NCBI RefSeq assembly: GCF_003148495.1
Contig: NZ_QGGH01000001.1
Coordinates: 1,446,347-1,510,346, forward strand
DNA length: 64,000 nt
From: Mesorhizobium loti
GTDB taxonomy: Bacteria; Pseudomonadota; Alphaproteobacteria; Rhizobiales; Rhizobiaceae
Direction of reading: 5' to 3'
The translations under genes and the position numbers were made by a program. Below, piece after piece: positions 26,888-34,028 of the stretch. Each line of letters opens with the position of its first letter. Positions within the stretch are counted from its first letter, which is position 1. A model generated the notes under the pieces. The model was not told where the DNA came from, made no database searches, and worked only from the letters and a program-made list of their open reading frames with translations.

Positions 26888-29800
26888 TCAGAACCTCAGG
26901 CCCAGATTGACCTTGGCACCCTGGTCGGCCGTGCCGCTGCCAAACTGTCCGGTGTAGGAGAGCGCCAGCGTGGCATTGGCCGACATTTTGAGGTCGAGGC
27001 CGGCCTCGACCACCGCTGCGTCTCTGGCGATCGGCACGCCGGCAATGGTGAAGGCGTCGCCGCCGGCGAAGGCGAAGCTGGAGGTCGGCGTGACATCGCC
27101 GAACGCATGGCGCCAGCCGAGCATGCCGCGCGCGGTGGCGTTCATGCCGCCAAGTGCAAAATCGGTGGAGCCGCGCAGGCCGAGCGTGGTGAAGGTGGCG
27201 TCGGTGGTCGAGCCGGCGCTGGTCAATGCTGCATCGCCGCCCGTTTCGGTGAAGCCGTCTGTATGCACGCTGACATAGGCGAGATTGGCGAAGGGTTCGA
27301 ACTTGAAGCGCCCGGCATCGGCCGCCTTGTAAGCGAGTTCTCCGAAGATCTGCGCGGTGCCGGCATCGTAGTCGGCCGACAGTCCATCCGCGAAGCCATT
27401 GAAAACGACGGAGCGTCTTGTCGAAAAACTGCTCCAGCTGTAGGCGGCGCCGGTGCGGAAAGCGATGGCGCCCCAATTGGTGCCGCCATAGAGACCGAGA
27501 TGGTAGCTGTCGGCCTTGCCGGAGGAGTTGCGATCGTCCGTATCGAAGGAGGAATGGCTGTAGCCGCCGAGCAGTCCGACGCGCCAGCCGCCGACCAGCG
27601 TGTCGGCGCCGGCCAGGAGGCCGCCGGTCGAGCGGTCGAAGGCGGCGGCGTTGCCGTCACTGTCCGTGTTGCCCCAGGAGCCGAAGGCCTGGCCCCAGAC
27701 GGCAAAACGCTCGGTGTCGGCGGCGACCATTTCGGGTCCGCCTTCGCCATAGGCCATGACGGGTAAAGCAGCGGTGCCACTGTCGCCGAAGGCGTCGCGG
27801 ATGCGGCTGGTGGCGGCATCGCGGACGAAGCGGCTGTCCTCGACCAGCATCCCCCTGGCCGAGGCATGGATCTCGCCCGAGAGCTGATCGAAGGCGGCCT
27901 GGGCAACCGCTTCGCTCGGCAAGCCCACAATGGCATCATAGAGTGGATTGCCCGCCCCCAGGCTTTCGGCGCCTCCGCCGGTGGCGATCTGGTTGGGCGT
28001 CAGACCGACCGAGGCAAAGGACTTTGCCTGCACCACATCGAGATAGACGTGCGTCGCGTCGTAATTGGCAAGAAGGCCGATGAACGGGCCGGCCCCGTTG
28101 AGCGTGTAGGTGCCGGCGACGCCGCTAGCTGCTTGCAGCACCGTGTAATGCGTGCCCAGCACGTAAGGCGCGGCATCCGTCTTGACGACGTCGAGGACCG
28201 CGCCGGCGGCGATCGTCGCAGTGCCCGTCGCCAGGATGAGGTCTGACTGGCCGGTCGAGGTCAATTCGACCTGGTAGATCGAGCCCGCTGCCTGGTCGAT
28301 GTCGCCCGCGACATTGAGCGTGCCGATTGAATTGCCCGGTGCGATGATGCCGTCCGACTGCGCCACGATGCCGCCCACCGTGCCGTTGCCGCCCAGCACG
28401 CCGCCTAAGATCGTCACCAGCGAGCTGGCCAGCGAACCGTTCACGGCCAGCCGTCCGCCCACCACGTTGGTGGCGCCGGTGAAGCCGTTCGAATTGGCGG
28501 TCAGGTTCGTCGTGCCGGCGATCTGGTTGATCGTCCCCAGCCCGCTGATCGTGGCGTCGAACGCGTAGTTTGCCTCGGTATGATTGAAATTGAGCGTGCC
28601 GACGCCACTGCCGAACTGCAGCGCGGTCGGGCCGAAAACGCCGGCGCCTGTGGCTGCGGAGCCTGCCGCGGCGCCGATGTTGAGCGTGCCGGTCGAACCC
28701 GCGTGACTGGCAATGGTGACGGTGCCGCCGGCGAAAACCGCGCCGCCGTTCGAAATCGTCAGTGTGCCCGCGCCGTCGAGGCCGACGGCAAGGCCCGCGC
28801 TGCTGGTCCAAGTCGAGCCGGTGCCGTCGACCGTCGCCGTGCCGGTCGAGCCTGGATTGTACCCGAGGTAGCCCCAGGCATTGCTGACCGTGCCGCTGTT
28901 CAAGACATTCAGTGTGCCGGTTCCGAGGTTGCCAACGTAGAGGTCGCCGCTGTTGGCCCAGACGGAATTCGCACCACCTACGGTCACAACACCCATACCT
29001 GTGCTGACGTTACCGACGAAGCCGCTTGCGCTCTGGATGGTTCCCCCGTTTGAAACCGTCAGTGTGCCGGTGCCTCCGGTGCCGATGAACAGCGCTGAGC
29101 TGTTGATCCAGCTCGAGCCCGCGCCGTCGACCGTGGCCGTGCCGGTCGAGCCCACCGAGTTACCCAGGTGGCCGACCGTGTTCTTGACAGTGCCGCCGCC
29201 TTGGATTGTCAGCGTGCCAACGCCGCCTCCGCTGACACCGACATAGAGAGCCGAACTGCTGTTCCATGTCGAGCCGGCGCCATCGACCATCGCGGTGCCG
29301 ACAGAATAGTTCCCGACATAGCTCATGGCGCTGTTGACGGTGCCGCCGTTCGAAATCGTCAGCGAGCCGGTGCCGCTGTGGCCGACAATCAGAAGATTCA
29401 CACTATTGGTCCATGTCGAGCCCACGCCGTCGACCGTCACCGCGCCAGTGGAGCCCGCTGCTTTGCCAACATAGGCCGAGTCACTGCTGACCGTGCCGCC
29501 GCTCGAGACCGTCAGCGTGCCCGTGCCATGATTGCCGACGTTAAGGCTCCCACTGTTGGTCCAGGTCGAGCCGGCGCCCGCGACGGCCACCATGCCGGTC
29601 GAGCCCACCGAATTGCCGACATAGGCCGCGTCATTGCCGACGGCGCCGCCGTTGGTGATCGCCAGAGTGCCGGCGCCGTAGTTGCCGACAGTCAACGACC
29701 CGCTGTTGCTCCAGGTCGAGCCGGCGCCGTCGACGAAGACCATGCCGGTCGAGCCCGTCGAGTTGCCGACATAGGCCGAGTCATCGCTGACCGCGCCGCC

Positions 29801-30862
29801 GTTGGTGATCGCCAGAGCCCCGGTGCCGTTGTTGCCGACAGTGAGATCGCCGCTGTTTGTCCAGGTCGAGCTCGCGCCATCGACCGTCACCGTGCCGTTG
29901 GAACCGGAATACTCGCCTACGCTCCCGAAAGCATTGCTGACCGTGCCGCCATTCAAGATCGTCAATATACCGGCGCCGTTAAAGCCGACGTACAAGCTGG
30001 AGCCGCCAGTCAAATTCGACCCTGCGCCGTCAACCGTCACGATGCCTGTTGAGCCTACGTTATAGCCGAGCGCGCCGGTGGCGTAGCTGACCGTGCCGCC
30101 TTTCAGAATGTTCAGCGTGCCGGTGCCCTGGGCGCCGATATAAAGGGCCGAGCTGTTTGTCCAGGTCGAGCCCGCGCCATCGACGGTCACCGTGCCGTTG
30201 GAGCCCGCGTGCCAGCCGATGGTGCCTGTCACATTGCTGACCGCGCCGCCGTTGGTGACGCTCAGCGTGCCGACGCCAAGTTCGGCGATATAGAGGTCAC
30301 TGCTGTTGGTCCAGGTCGAGCCGATGCCGTCGATCGTCACGGTGCCGGTGCCCGCACCGTAGCCGACATGACCCACGGTGTCGCTGACAGCGCCGCCGTT
30401 CGAGATCGTCAAGGTACCGTTGCTGTTGGTGCCCGAAGCAAGGAAAAGGTCCGAACTGTTGCTCCAGGCCGAGCCTGCTCCAGTCACGGTCACGCTGCCG
30501 CTCGAGTCCGAGAGATAGCCCAGATAGCCGGCCGTATCGGCGAGCGTGCCGCCGTTTGTGATCGTCAACGAGCCTGTGTAACTCGCAATGGTGCCGAGAA
30601 ACACATAGTGCGCGGCCGCATTCGCCGCATTGACCACGGCCGGATTCGGGAACGTCGCGTTGAGAGTAACGTCGTCGCTCGATGTCGGAACGGCGGCGGG
30701 GTTCCAGTTTCCGGCGGCAAACCAATCTGTGGAGGCAGCGCCGGTCCATATCTCGGCTGCCGTGGCGGCGATTGGCTGGCCAAGGCCGACCAGTGCGGTC
30801 GACGTCAGCGCCAGATACTTCAACGCCTTCGCTTTGCGGCCTCCAAATCTATTCTGCGGCAT
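26888..30862 (-). CDS. Large autotransporter with tandem-repeat passenger
   Basis: Type Va secreted protein of 1324 residues. The N-terminus is an extended, basic signal peptide (MPQNRFGGRKAKALKYLALT...AATAA). The passenger carries about 13 tandem repeats of 49-52 residues from about residue 97 to 730, with the pattern GTLTISNGGxV...YVGNxxGSTGxVTVDGAGSTWTNS, which predicts a beta-helix. A repeat-free part with NGFTGATNVVGGRL and GGNGTVGG motifs follows, typical of the end of autotransporter passengers. The C-terminal 272 residues (from FAVWGQAFGSWG) form the beta-barrel and end in Phe (VNLGLRF), the outer-membrane insertion signal. An adhesin or biofilm role is likely. The divergent AraC gene may regulate it. 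Confidence 0.92.
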   Translation of the reverse strand: MPQNRFGGRKAKALKYLALTSTALVGLGQPIAATAAEIWTGAASTDWFAAGNWNPAAVPTSSDDVTLNATFPNPAVVNAANAAAHYVFLGTIASYTGSLTITNGGTLADTAGYLGYLSDSSGSVTVTGAGSAWSNSSDLFLASGTNSNGTLTISNGGAVSDTVGHVGYGAGTGTVTIDGIGSTWTNSSDLYIAELGVGTLSVTNGGAVSNVTGTIGWHAGSNGTVTVDGAGSTWTNSSALYIGAQGTGTLNILKGGTVSYATGALGYNVGSTGIVTVDGAGSNLTGGSSLYVGFNGAGILTILNGGTVSNAFGSVGEYSGSNGTVTVDGASSTWTNSGDLTVGNNGTGALAITNGGAVSDDSAYVGNSTGSTGMVFVDGAGSTWSNSGSLTVGNYGAGTLAITNGGAVGNDAAYVGNSVGSTGMVAVAGAGSTWTNSGSLNVGNHGTGTLTVSSGGTVSSDSAYVGKAAGSTGAVTVDGVGSTWTNSVNLLIVGHSGTGSLTISNGGTVNSAMSYVGNYSVGTAMVDGAGSTWNSSSALYVGVSGGGVGTLTIQGGGTVKNTVGHLGNSVGSTGTATVDGAGSSWINSSALFIGTGGTGTLTVSNGGTIQSASGFVGNVSTGMGVVTVGGANSVWANSGDLYVGNLGTGTLNVLNSGTVSNAWGYLGYNPGSTGTATVDGTGSTWTSSAGLAVGLDGAGTLTISNGGAVFAGGTVTIASHAGSTGTLNIGAAAGSAATGAGVFGPTALQFGSGVGTLNFNHTEANYAFDATISGLGTINQIAGTTNLTANSNGFTGATNVVGGRLAVNGSLASSLVTILGGVLGGNGTVGGIVAQSDGIIAPGNSIGTLNVAGDIDQAAGSIYQVELTSTGQSDLILATGTATIAAGAVLDVVKTDAAPYVLGTHYTVLQAASGVAGTYTLNGAGPFIGLLANYDATHVYLDVVQAKSFASVGLTPNQIATGGGAESLGAGNPLYDAIVGLPSEAVAQAAFDQLSGEIHASARGMLVEDSRFVRDAATSRIRDAFGDSGTAALPVMAYGEGGPEMVAADTERFAVWGQAFGSWGNTDSDGNAAAFDRSTGGLLAGADTLVGGWRVGLLGGYSHSSFDTDDRNSSGKADSYHLGLYGGTNWGAIAFRTGAAYSWSSFSTRRSVVFNGFADGLSADYDAGTAQIFGELAYKAADAGRFKFEPFANLAYVSVHTDGFTETGGDAALTSAGSTTDATFTTLGLRGSTDFALGGMNATARGMLGWRHAFGDVTPTSSFAFAGGDAFTIAGVPIARDAAVVEAGLDLKMSANATLALSYTGQFGSGTADQGAKVNLGLRF
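28770..30574 (-). repeat. About 13 tandem ~150-bp coding repeats in the autotransporter
   Basis: The DNA encodes repeat units starting near protein residues 97, 149, 198, 248, 298, 348, 398, 448, 499, 549, 599, 649 and 699 (the last degenerate), spaced 49-52 codons apart. Some neighbouring units share long nearly identical DNA, for example units 6 and 7. Such arrays are prone to slippage and recombination, so length may differ between strains. Confidence 0.85.
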
Positions 30863-31210
30863 TCAATCCCCTGACATGACAGTCGTTTCGCCCTGAGGGC
30901 TGATATGTCATCGGAGCCAGGCGTTGTCTTGGGCAGGGCCGCACCGGAATTGGACTGGAGAGAGGCGTCGTGCCTTTTCCGCGCACTGTGGCAGTTTTGC
31001 GCCATCGAGTGCGACGCTTTACGGATATCTCCGATTTTTTCCGGAATTGCGTCAGCCAAATCGACGAAGTTCGGGAAAATTCTTGTCCAAAACAGCAATG
31101 AAATTGTCGTCCATGGCGGAAGTACTTCTTGCTCTGGACAAGCCATTATCTGGTCCAATACGGTGCATGTCTAAAGTGAAGGCGCATATAGAAAAGGCCC
31201 CGGATATCCG
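30863..31210. promoter_or_regulatory. Divergent promoter region between autotransporter and AraC genes
   Basis: About 350 bp separate the divergent starts, with AT-richer patches (31020-31180). No family-matching gene is visible; an 89-codon frame at 30905 lacks a ribosome binding site and any recognisable feature. TGACAT and ATGTCA (30875-30880 and 30905-30910) form a spaced inverted pair close to the autotransporter start. The arrangement suits joint control by the AraC protein. Confidence 0.4.
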
Positions 31211-32170
31211 TTGCAAAAGAATGTCTTCTCATCGGTCGATTTGCCGTCGCATCTGGACCACCGCGCGCGGTTCGCGCTCTGGCAGGACATCCACGTCGCC
31301 GAGATCTGGTCGGTCGAATATACGATTTCCGAGAAGCTGTCGTTCCAGGCCGCCATCGAAGCCACGGCCGTCGGGTCGCTGGTGCTTGGGCAGATGGCCG
31401 GCACGATCCGGCATGCCAGCCGCAAGGCGGGCAACATCGCCGCCGACGGTCGCGACGGCTATCTGCTGCTGGTCAACAATGGCGACACGGTGCTCAGCGG
31501 CACCCAGATTGGCCGCGACTATCAAGTCGGCAAAGGCGAAGGCGCATTGGTCTCGGCTTCGGAAGCGTTGCAGATGACCGGCGGCGACAATAATGTCTGG
31601 GCCAATGTGGTGCTCCCCCGTGCCGTGCTGGAGAAGGCCTTCACGCATGTCGAGGACCGGTTGGCGCTGACCATCGGCGCCGACAATGAGGCGCTCGGCA
31701 TGCTCAAGCGCTATTGCAGCTTTCTGGAAGCAGGCCCCGCCTTGCTGTCGCCCGATCTCGTCAACCATGCCACCGAAACGATCGTCGATCTGATCGGCCT
31801 GGCGACCGGCGCCAAGGGCGAGGCGGCCGAACTGGCGGGTCTGCGCGGCCTGCGCGCGGCAAGGCTGCAGGCCATCCTGCAAAAGATGCGCGACAATTTC
31901 GCCGATCCCGCCATTTCGGCGCAGAGCGTTGCCGGGCAATTGCGGCTGTCCGTGCGCTACGTCCATGATCTCCTGCAGGAAACCGGGGTGAGTTTCGCCG
32001 AGCGCGTTCTCGAATTGCGCCTGCAGAGAGCCTATCGGATGCTGTCCGACAGGCGCAACGACCGCACGCGGATCAGCGAGATCGCGCTGCTCAGCGGCTT
32101 CTCCGACGTGTCCTATTTCAATCGCTGCTTCCGCCGCCGCTTCGGCTCGACGCCGGGCAGTGCCAGGTAG
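31211..32170 (+). CDS. AraC-family transcriptional regulator
   Basis: Regulator of 319 residues. The only available start that keeps the whole N-terminal domain is TTG 31211 (MQKNVFSSVDLPSHLDHRARFALWQDIH). The N-terminal part (about 1-200) resembles the AraC-binding-like domain of the type that precedes HTH_18. The C-terminal about 100 residues hold two helix-turn-helix motifs: AQSVAGQLRLSVRYVHDLLQ and ISEIALLSGFSDVSYFNRCF, ending RRRFGSTPGSAR. It is divergent from the autotransporter gene, which is the most likely target, and upstream of two Omp genes separated from it by a terminator. Confidence 0.88.
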   Translation: MQKNVFSSVDLPSHLDHRARFALWQDIHVAEIWSVEYTISEKLSFQAAIEATAVGSLVLGQMAGTIRHASRKAGNIAADGRDGYLLLVNNGDTVLSGTQIGRDYQVGKGEGALVSASEALQMTGGDNNVWANVVLPRAVLEKAFTHVEDRLALTIGADNEALGMLKRYCSFLEAGPALLSPDLVNHATETIVDLIGLATGAKGEAAELAGLRGLRAARLQAILQKMRDNFADPAISAQSVAGQLRLSVRYVHDLLQETGVSFAERVLELRLQRAYRMLSDRRNDRTRISEIALLSGFSDVSYFNRCFRRRFGSTPGSAR

Positions 32171-32215
32171 CCTGGCCGGTTTCATGCCAATCAACTGAGG
32201 CCGAATGGCCACACC

Positions 32216-32247
32216 GACCGGGAAAGCGCCGCGGTGCTTTCCCGGTC
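32216..32247 (+). terminator. Terminator-like hairpin after the AraC gene
   Basis: GACCGGGAAAGC (32216-32227) pairs perfectly with GCTTTCCCGGTC (32236-32247) around an 8-nt loop, 45 bp after the AraC stop. There is no long T-run. It separates the regulator from the Omp genes downstream. Confidence 0.6.
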
Positions 32248-32376
32248 AATTCGGGTGCGGCCCAGCCCAAGACGCGGCCGGCGGACAATGCAACACCGGA
32301 TTTCTCGACAACAGCTGGATCTCCGCGGGCATCCGCGCGGCGGCGACCACGACAATTTTGGGGCGGCAGACAAACC

Positions 32377-33078
32377 ATGAAAACTCTTCTTCTCGCTACG
32401 GCCTTCATCCTCGCGCCGCTCGGCGTGGCGTGCGCGGCTGATGTCACCGAGGCTTCGCCCGCCGGTTACGACTGGTCCGGCCTCTATGCCGGCGTCGACG
32501 TCGGCTACGCAGCCGGAAAATCCAATCTGTTCATCGCCGGCGGCGGCATCGGTGGGGCCACTGACCTCAACCTTCCCCTCGATCCAGACGGTTTTATTGG
32601 CGGCATTCATCTCGGAGCCAATTACCAAATGGCGAACCGCTTCGTCATCGGCGCCGAGGCTGACCTCATGTATAATAATACAGACGGACTGATACCCCTC
32701 GATGCTGGTGGCGGTGGTTTCAGCACATTGCTCAAGAGCGAACTCAAGTGGTCGGGTGCGGCGCGGCTGCGAGCGGGCTACGCTTTCGGTCGGACTTTGC
32801 CCTACATCGCTGCTGGCGTGGCCGCGGCAAAGTATGAAGTGACTGCGATCGGCGGCAGCGGCGCCGTTCAAATACCATTCCACGATGAGACCCATGTCGG
32901 CTGGACGGTTGGCGCAGGCATCGAGCACGCCTTCACCGACCGGTGGATCGCGCGAGCTGAATATCGCTACTCCGACTTCGGCAGCCAGGACCTCTCGGTG
33001 GCTGCTGGTCTGCCCACTGAGACGAGCGTCGATCTCCAGACGCACGATCTGCGGGTCGGTCTCAGCTACAAGTTCTGA
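32377..33078 (+). CDS. Outer-membrane beta-barrel protein (Omp25/31-like), copy 1
   Basis: Predicted 8-stranded outer-membrane barrel of 233 residues. The signal peptide MKTLLLATAFILAPLGVACA is followed by the family start YDWSGLYAGVDVGYAAG. Alternating hydrophobic strands continue through RLRAGYAFGRTLPYIAAGVAAAKYE and YRYSDFGS to the C-terminal LRVGLSYKF, whose final Phe is the barrel-assembly signal. Proteins of this type are major surface antigens and envelope-stability factors in Rhizobiales. The next gene is a clear paralogue, so they arose by tandem duplication. A 9-bp-stem hairpin lies between the two. Confidence 0.93.
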   Translation: MKTLLLATAFILAPLGVACAADVTEASPAGYDWSGLYAGVDVGYAAGKSNLFIAGGGIGGATDLNLPLDPDGFIGGIHLGANYQMANRFVIGAEADLMYNNTDGLIPLDAGGGGFSTLLKSELKWSGAARLRAGYAFGRTLPYIAAGVAAAKYEVTAIGGSGAVQIPFHDETHVGWTVGAGIEHAFTDRWIARAEYRYSDFGSQDLSVAAGLPTETSVDLQTHDLRVGLSYKF

Positions 33079-33097
33079 CCTGCCGTCGTTGAACAAA

Positions 33098-33121
33098 CCC
33101 CCGCGCTTTTTTGCGCGGGGG
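33098..33121 (+). terminator. Hairpin between the two Omp genes
   Basis: CCCCCGCGC (33098-33106) and GCGCGGGGG (33113-33121) form a 9-bp stem with a TTTTTT loop. No T-run follows. It may attenuate transcription or protect the mRNA end between the two paralogous genes. Confidence 0.65.
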
Positions 33122-33147
33122 AGGCAATAGTTTCGGGATAGCAAACG

Positions 33148-33864
33148 ATGAAAACCATTCTTCTCGCCACGGCCTTCATCCTCACGCCTGTCGGCATGGC
33201 GTCCGCGGCGGACACCAGTGAGGTCTTGCCTGTCGCGGCCACCTACGACTGGTCCGGCGCCTATGTCGGCGCGCAAGCCGGTTACGCCTGGGGGAACGCA
33301 AGGGTCGGGCAGGATTTCGCACCCGGCAGTTTCGACAATTACGGCTGGGGCTATGGCCCGTCCGGTGGCTTCGGCGGCTTGTATACCGGCTACAGCAAGC
33401 AGTTCGACGGCGGGCTGGTTCTTGGCATCGAGGGCGACTACAGCTTCGCAAGCGTGAAGGACACCACGCTCTATCGGGCGCTCGGCGTCGATGACCCTGC
33501 CTTTGGCGGTGAGCTCGAGCTGGAGTCGGTTGGCTCCGTGCGCCTGAGAGCCGGCTATGCGATGGATCGCTGGCTTCCCTTTGTCACCGGCGGCCTGGCC
33601 GTGGCAAGCTATAAACACACTACCACCGACATTCCGGGCGGTCCCTATGCCGACGCCAAAGACACCATCACCGGCTACACGCTGGGCGCCGGTGCGGAAT
33701 ACGCCGTCACCGACAGTTGGGTGGTCCGCGGCGAGTACCGGTTCGCCGATTTCGGCCGCCATACGTCCCAACGTCACCTGATCGTCAACGGCGCTCCTCT
33801 CAATCCCGACGAGATCGAGTTGACGACGCACGATGTCCGGATCGGTGTTGCCTACAAGTTCTGA
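33148..33864 (+). CDS. Outer-membrane beta-barrel protein (Omp25/31-like), copy 2
   Basis: Paralogue of the preceding gene, 238 residues. The signal peptide MKTILLATAFILTPVGMASA and the sequence TYDWSGAYVGAQAGYAWGNA match copy 1 closely at the DNA level around the 5' end. Further barrel strands include LRAGYAMDRWLPFVTGGLAVASYKH and the C-terminal VRIGVAYKF with terminal Phe. The surface-exposed loops differ more than the strands, as expected for diversified surface proteins. The start is ATG 33148, 69 bp after the first copy's stop. Confidence 0.93.
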   Translation: MKTILLATAFILTPVGMASAADTSEVLPVAATYDWSGAYVGAQAGYAWGNARVGQDFAPGSFDNYGWGYGPSGGFGGLYTGYSKQFDGGLVLGIEGDYSFASVKDTTLYRALGVDDPAFGGELELESVGSVRLRAGYAMDRWLPFVTGGLAVASYKHTTTDIPGGPYADAKDTITGYTLGAGAEYAVTDSWVVRGEYRFADFGRHTSQRHLIVNGAPLNPDEIELTTHDVRIGVAYKF

Positions 33865-33867
33865 TTG

Positions 33868-34015
33868 CTATCTCCCCCCTCGAGGGGGAGATGGCCGGCA
33901 GGCCAGAGGGGGGTCGGTTCGACTGGGCTCGGCCTGCTGCTGCAGATGAGGTTGGCACTTTACGCGGCGACCCCCTCTGTCGCCTTCGGCGACATCTCCC
34001 TTCAAGGGGGAGACA
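33868..34015. repeat. Palindromic intergenic repeat between Omp and oxidoreductase genes
   Basis: The element is bounded by CTCCCCC/GGGGGAG hairpins at both ends: 33872-33890, and CTCCC/GGGAG near 33998-34014. It also contains GTCGCC/GGCGAC. Left (TGGCCGGCAGGCCAGAGGGG) and right (CCCCTCTGTCGCC) parts face each other, like the ends of a miniature inverted-repeat element. It fills the space between two convergent genes and may serve as a bidirectional terminator. Similar palindromes are widespread in Rhizobiales. Confidence 0.6.
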
Positions 34016-34028
34016 AAGCCGGCGCTGG

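Noticed and set aside
28770..30574. CRISPR-like regular repeats
   Set aside because: The repeats are about 150 bp, in frame, and encode a periodic beta-helix in an autotransporter; there are no short palindromic repeats with unique spacers.
32191..33831. A 546-codon minus-strand frame spanning both Omp genes
   Set aside because: It is open only because the two tandem paralogues have the same antisense frame; the plus-strand proteins have signal peptides and barrel ends.
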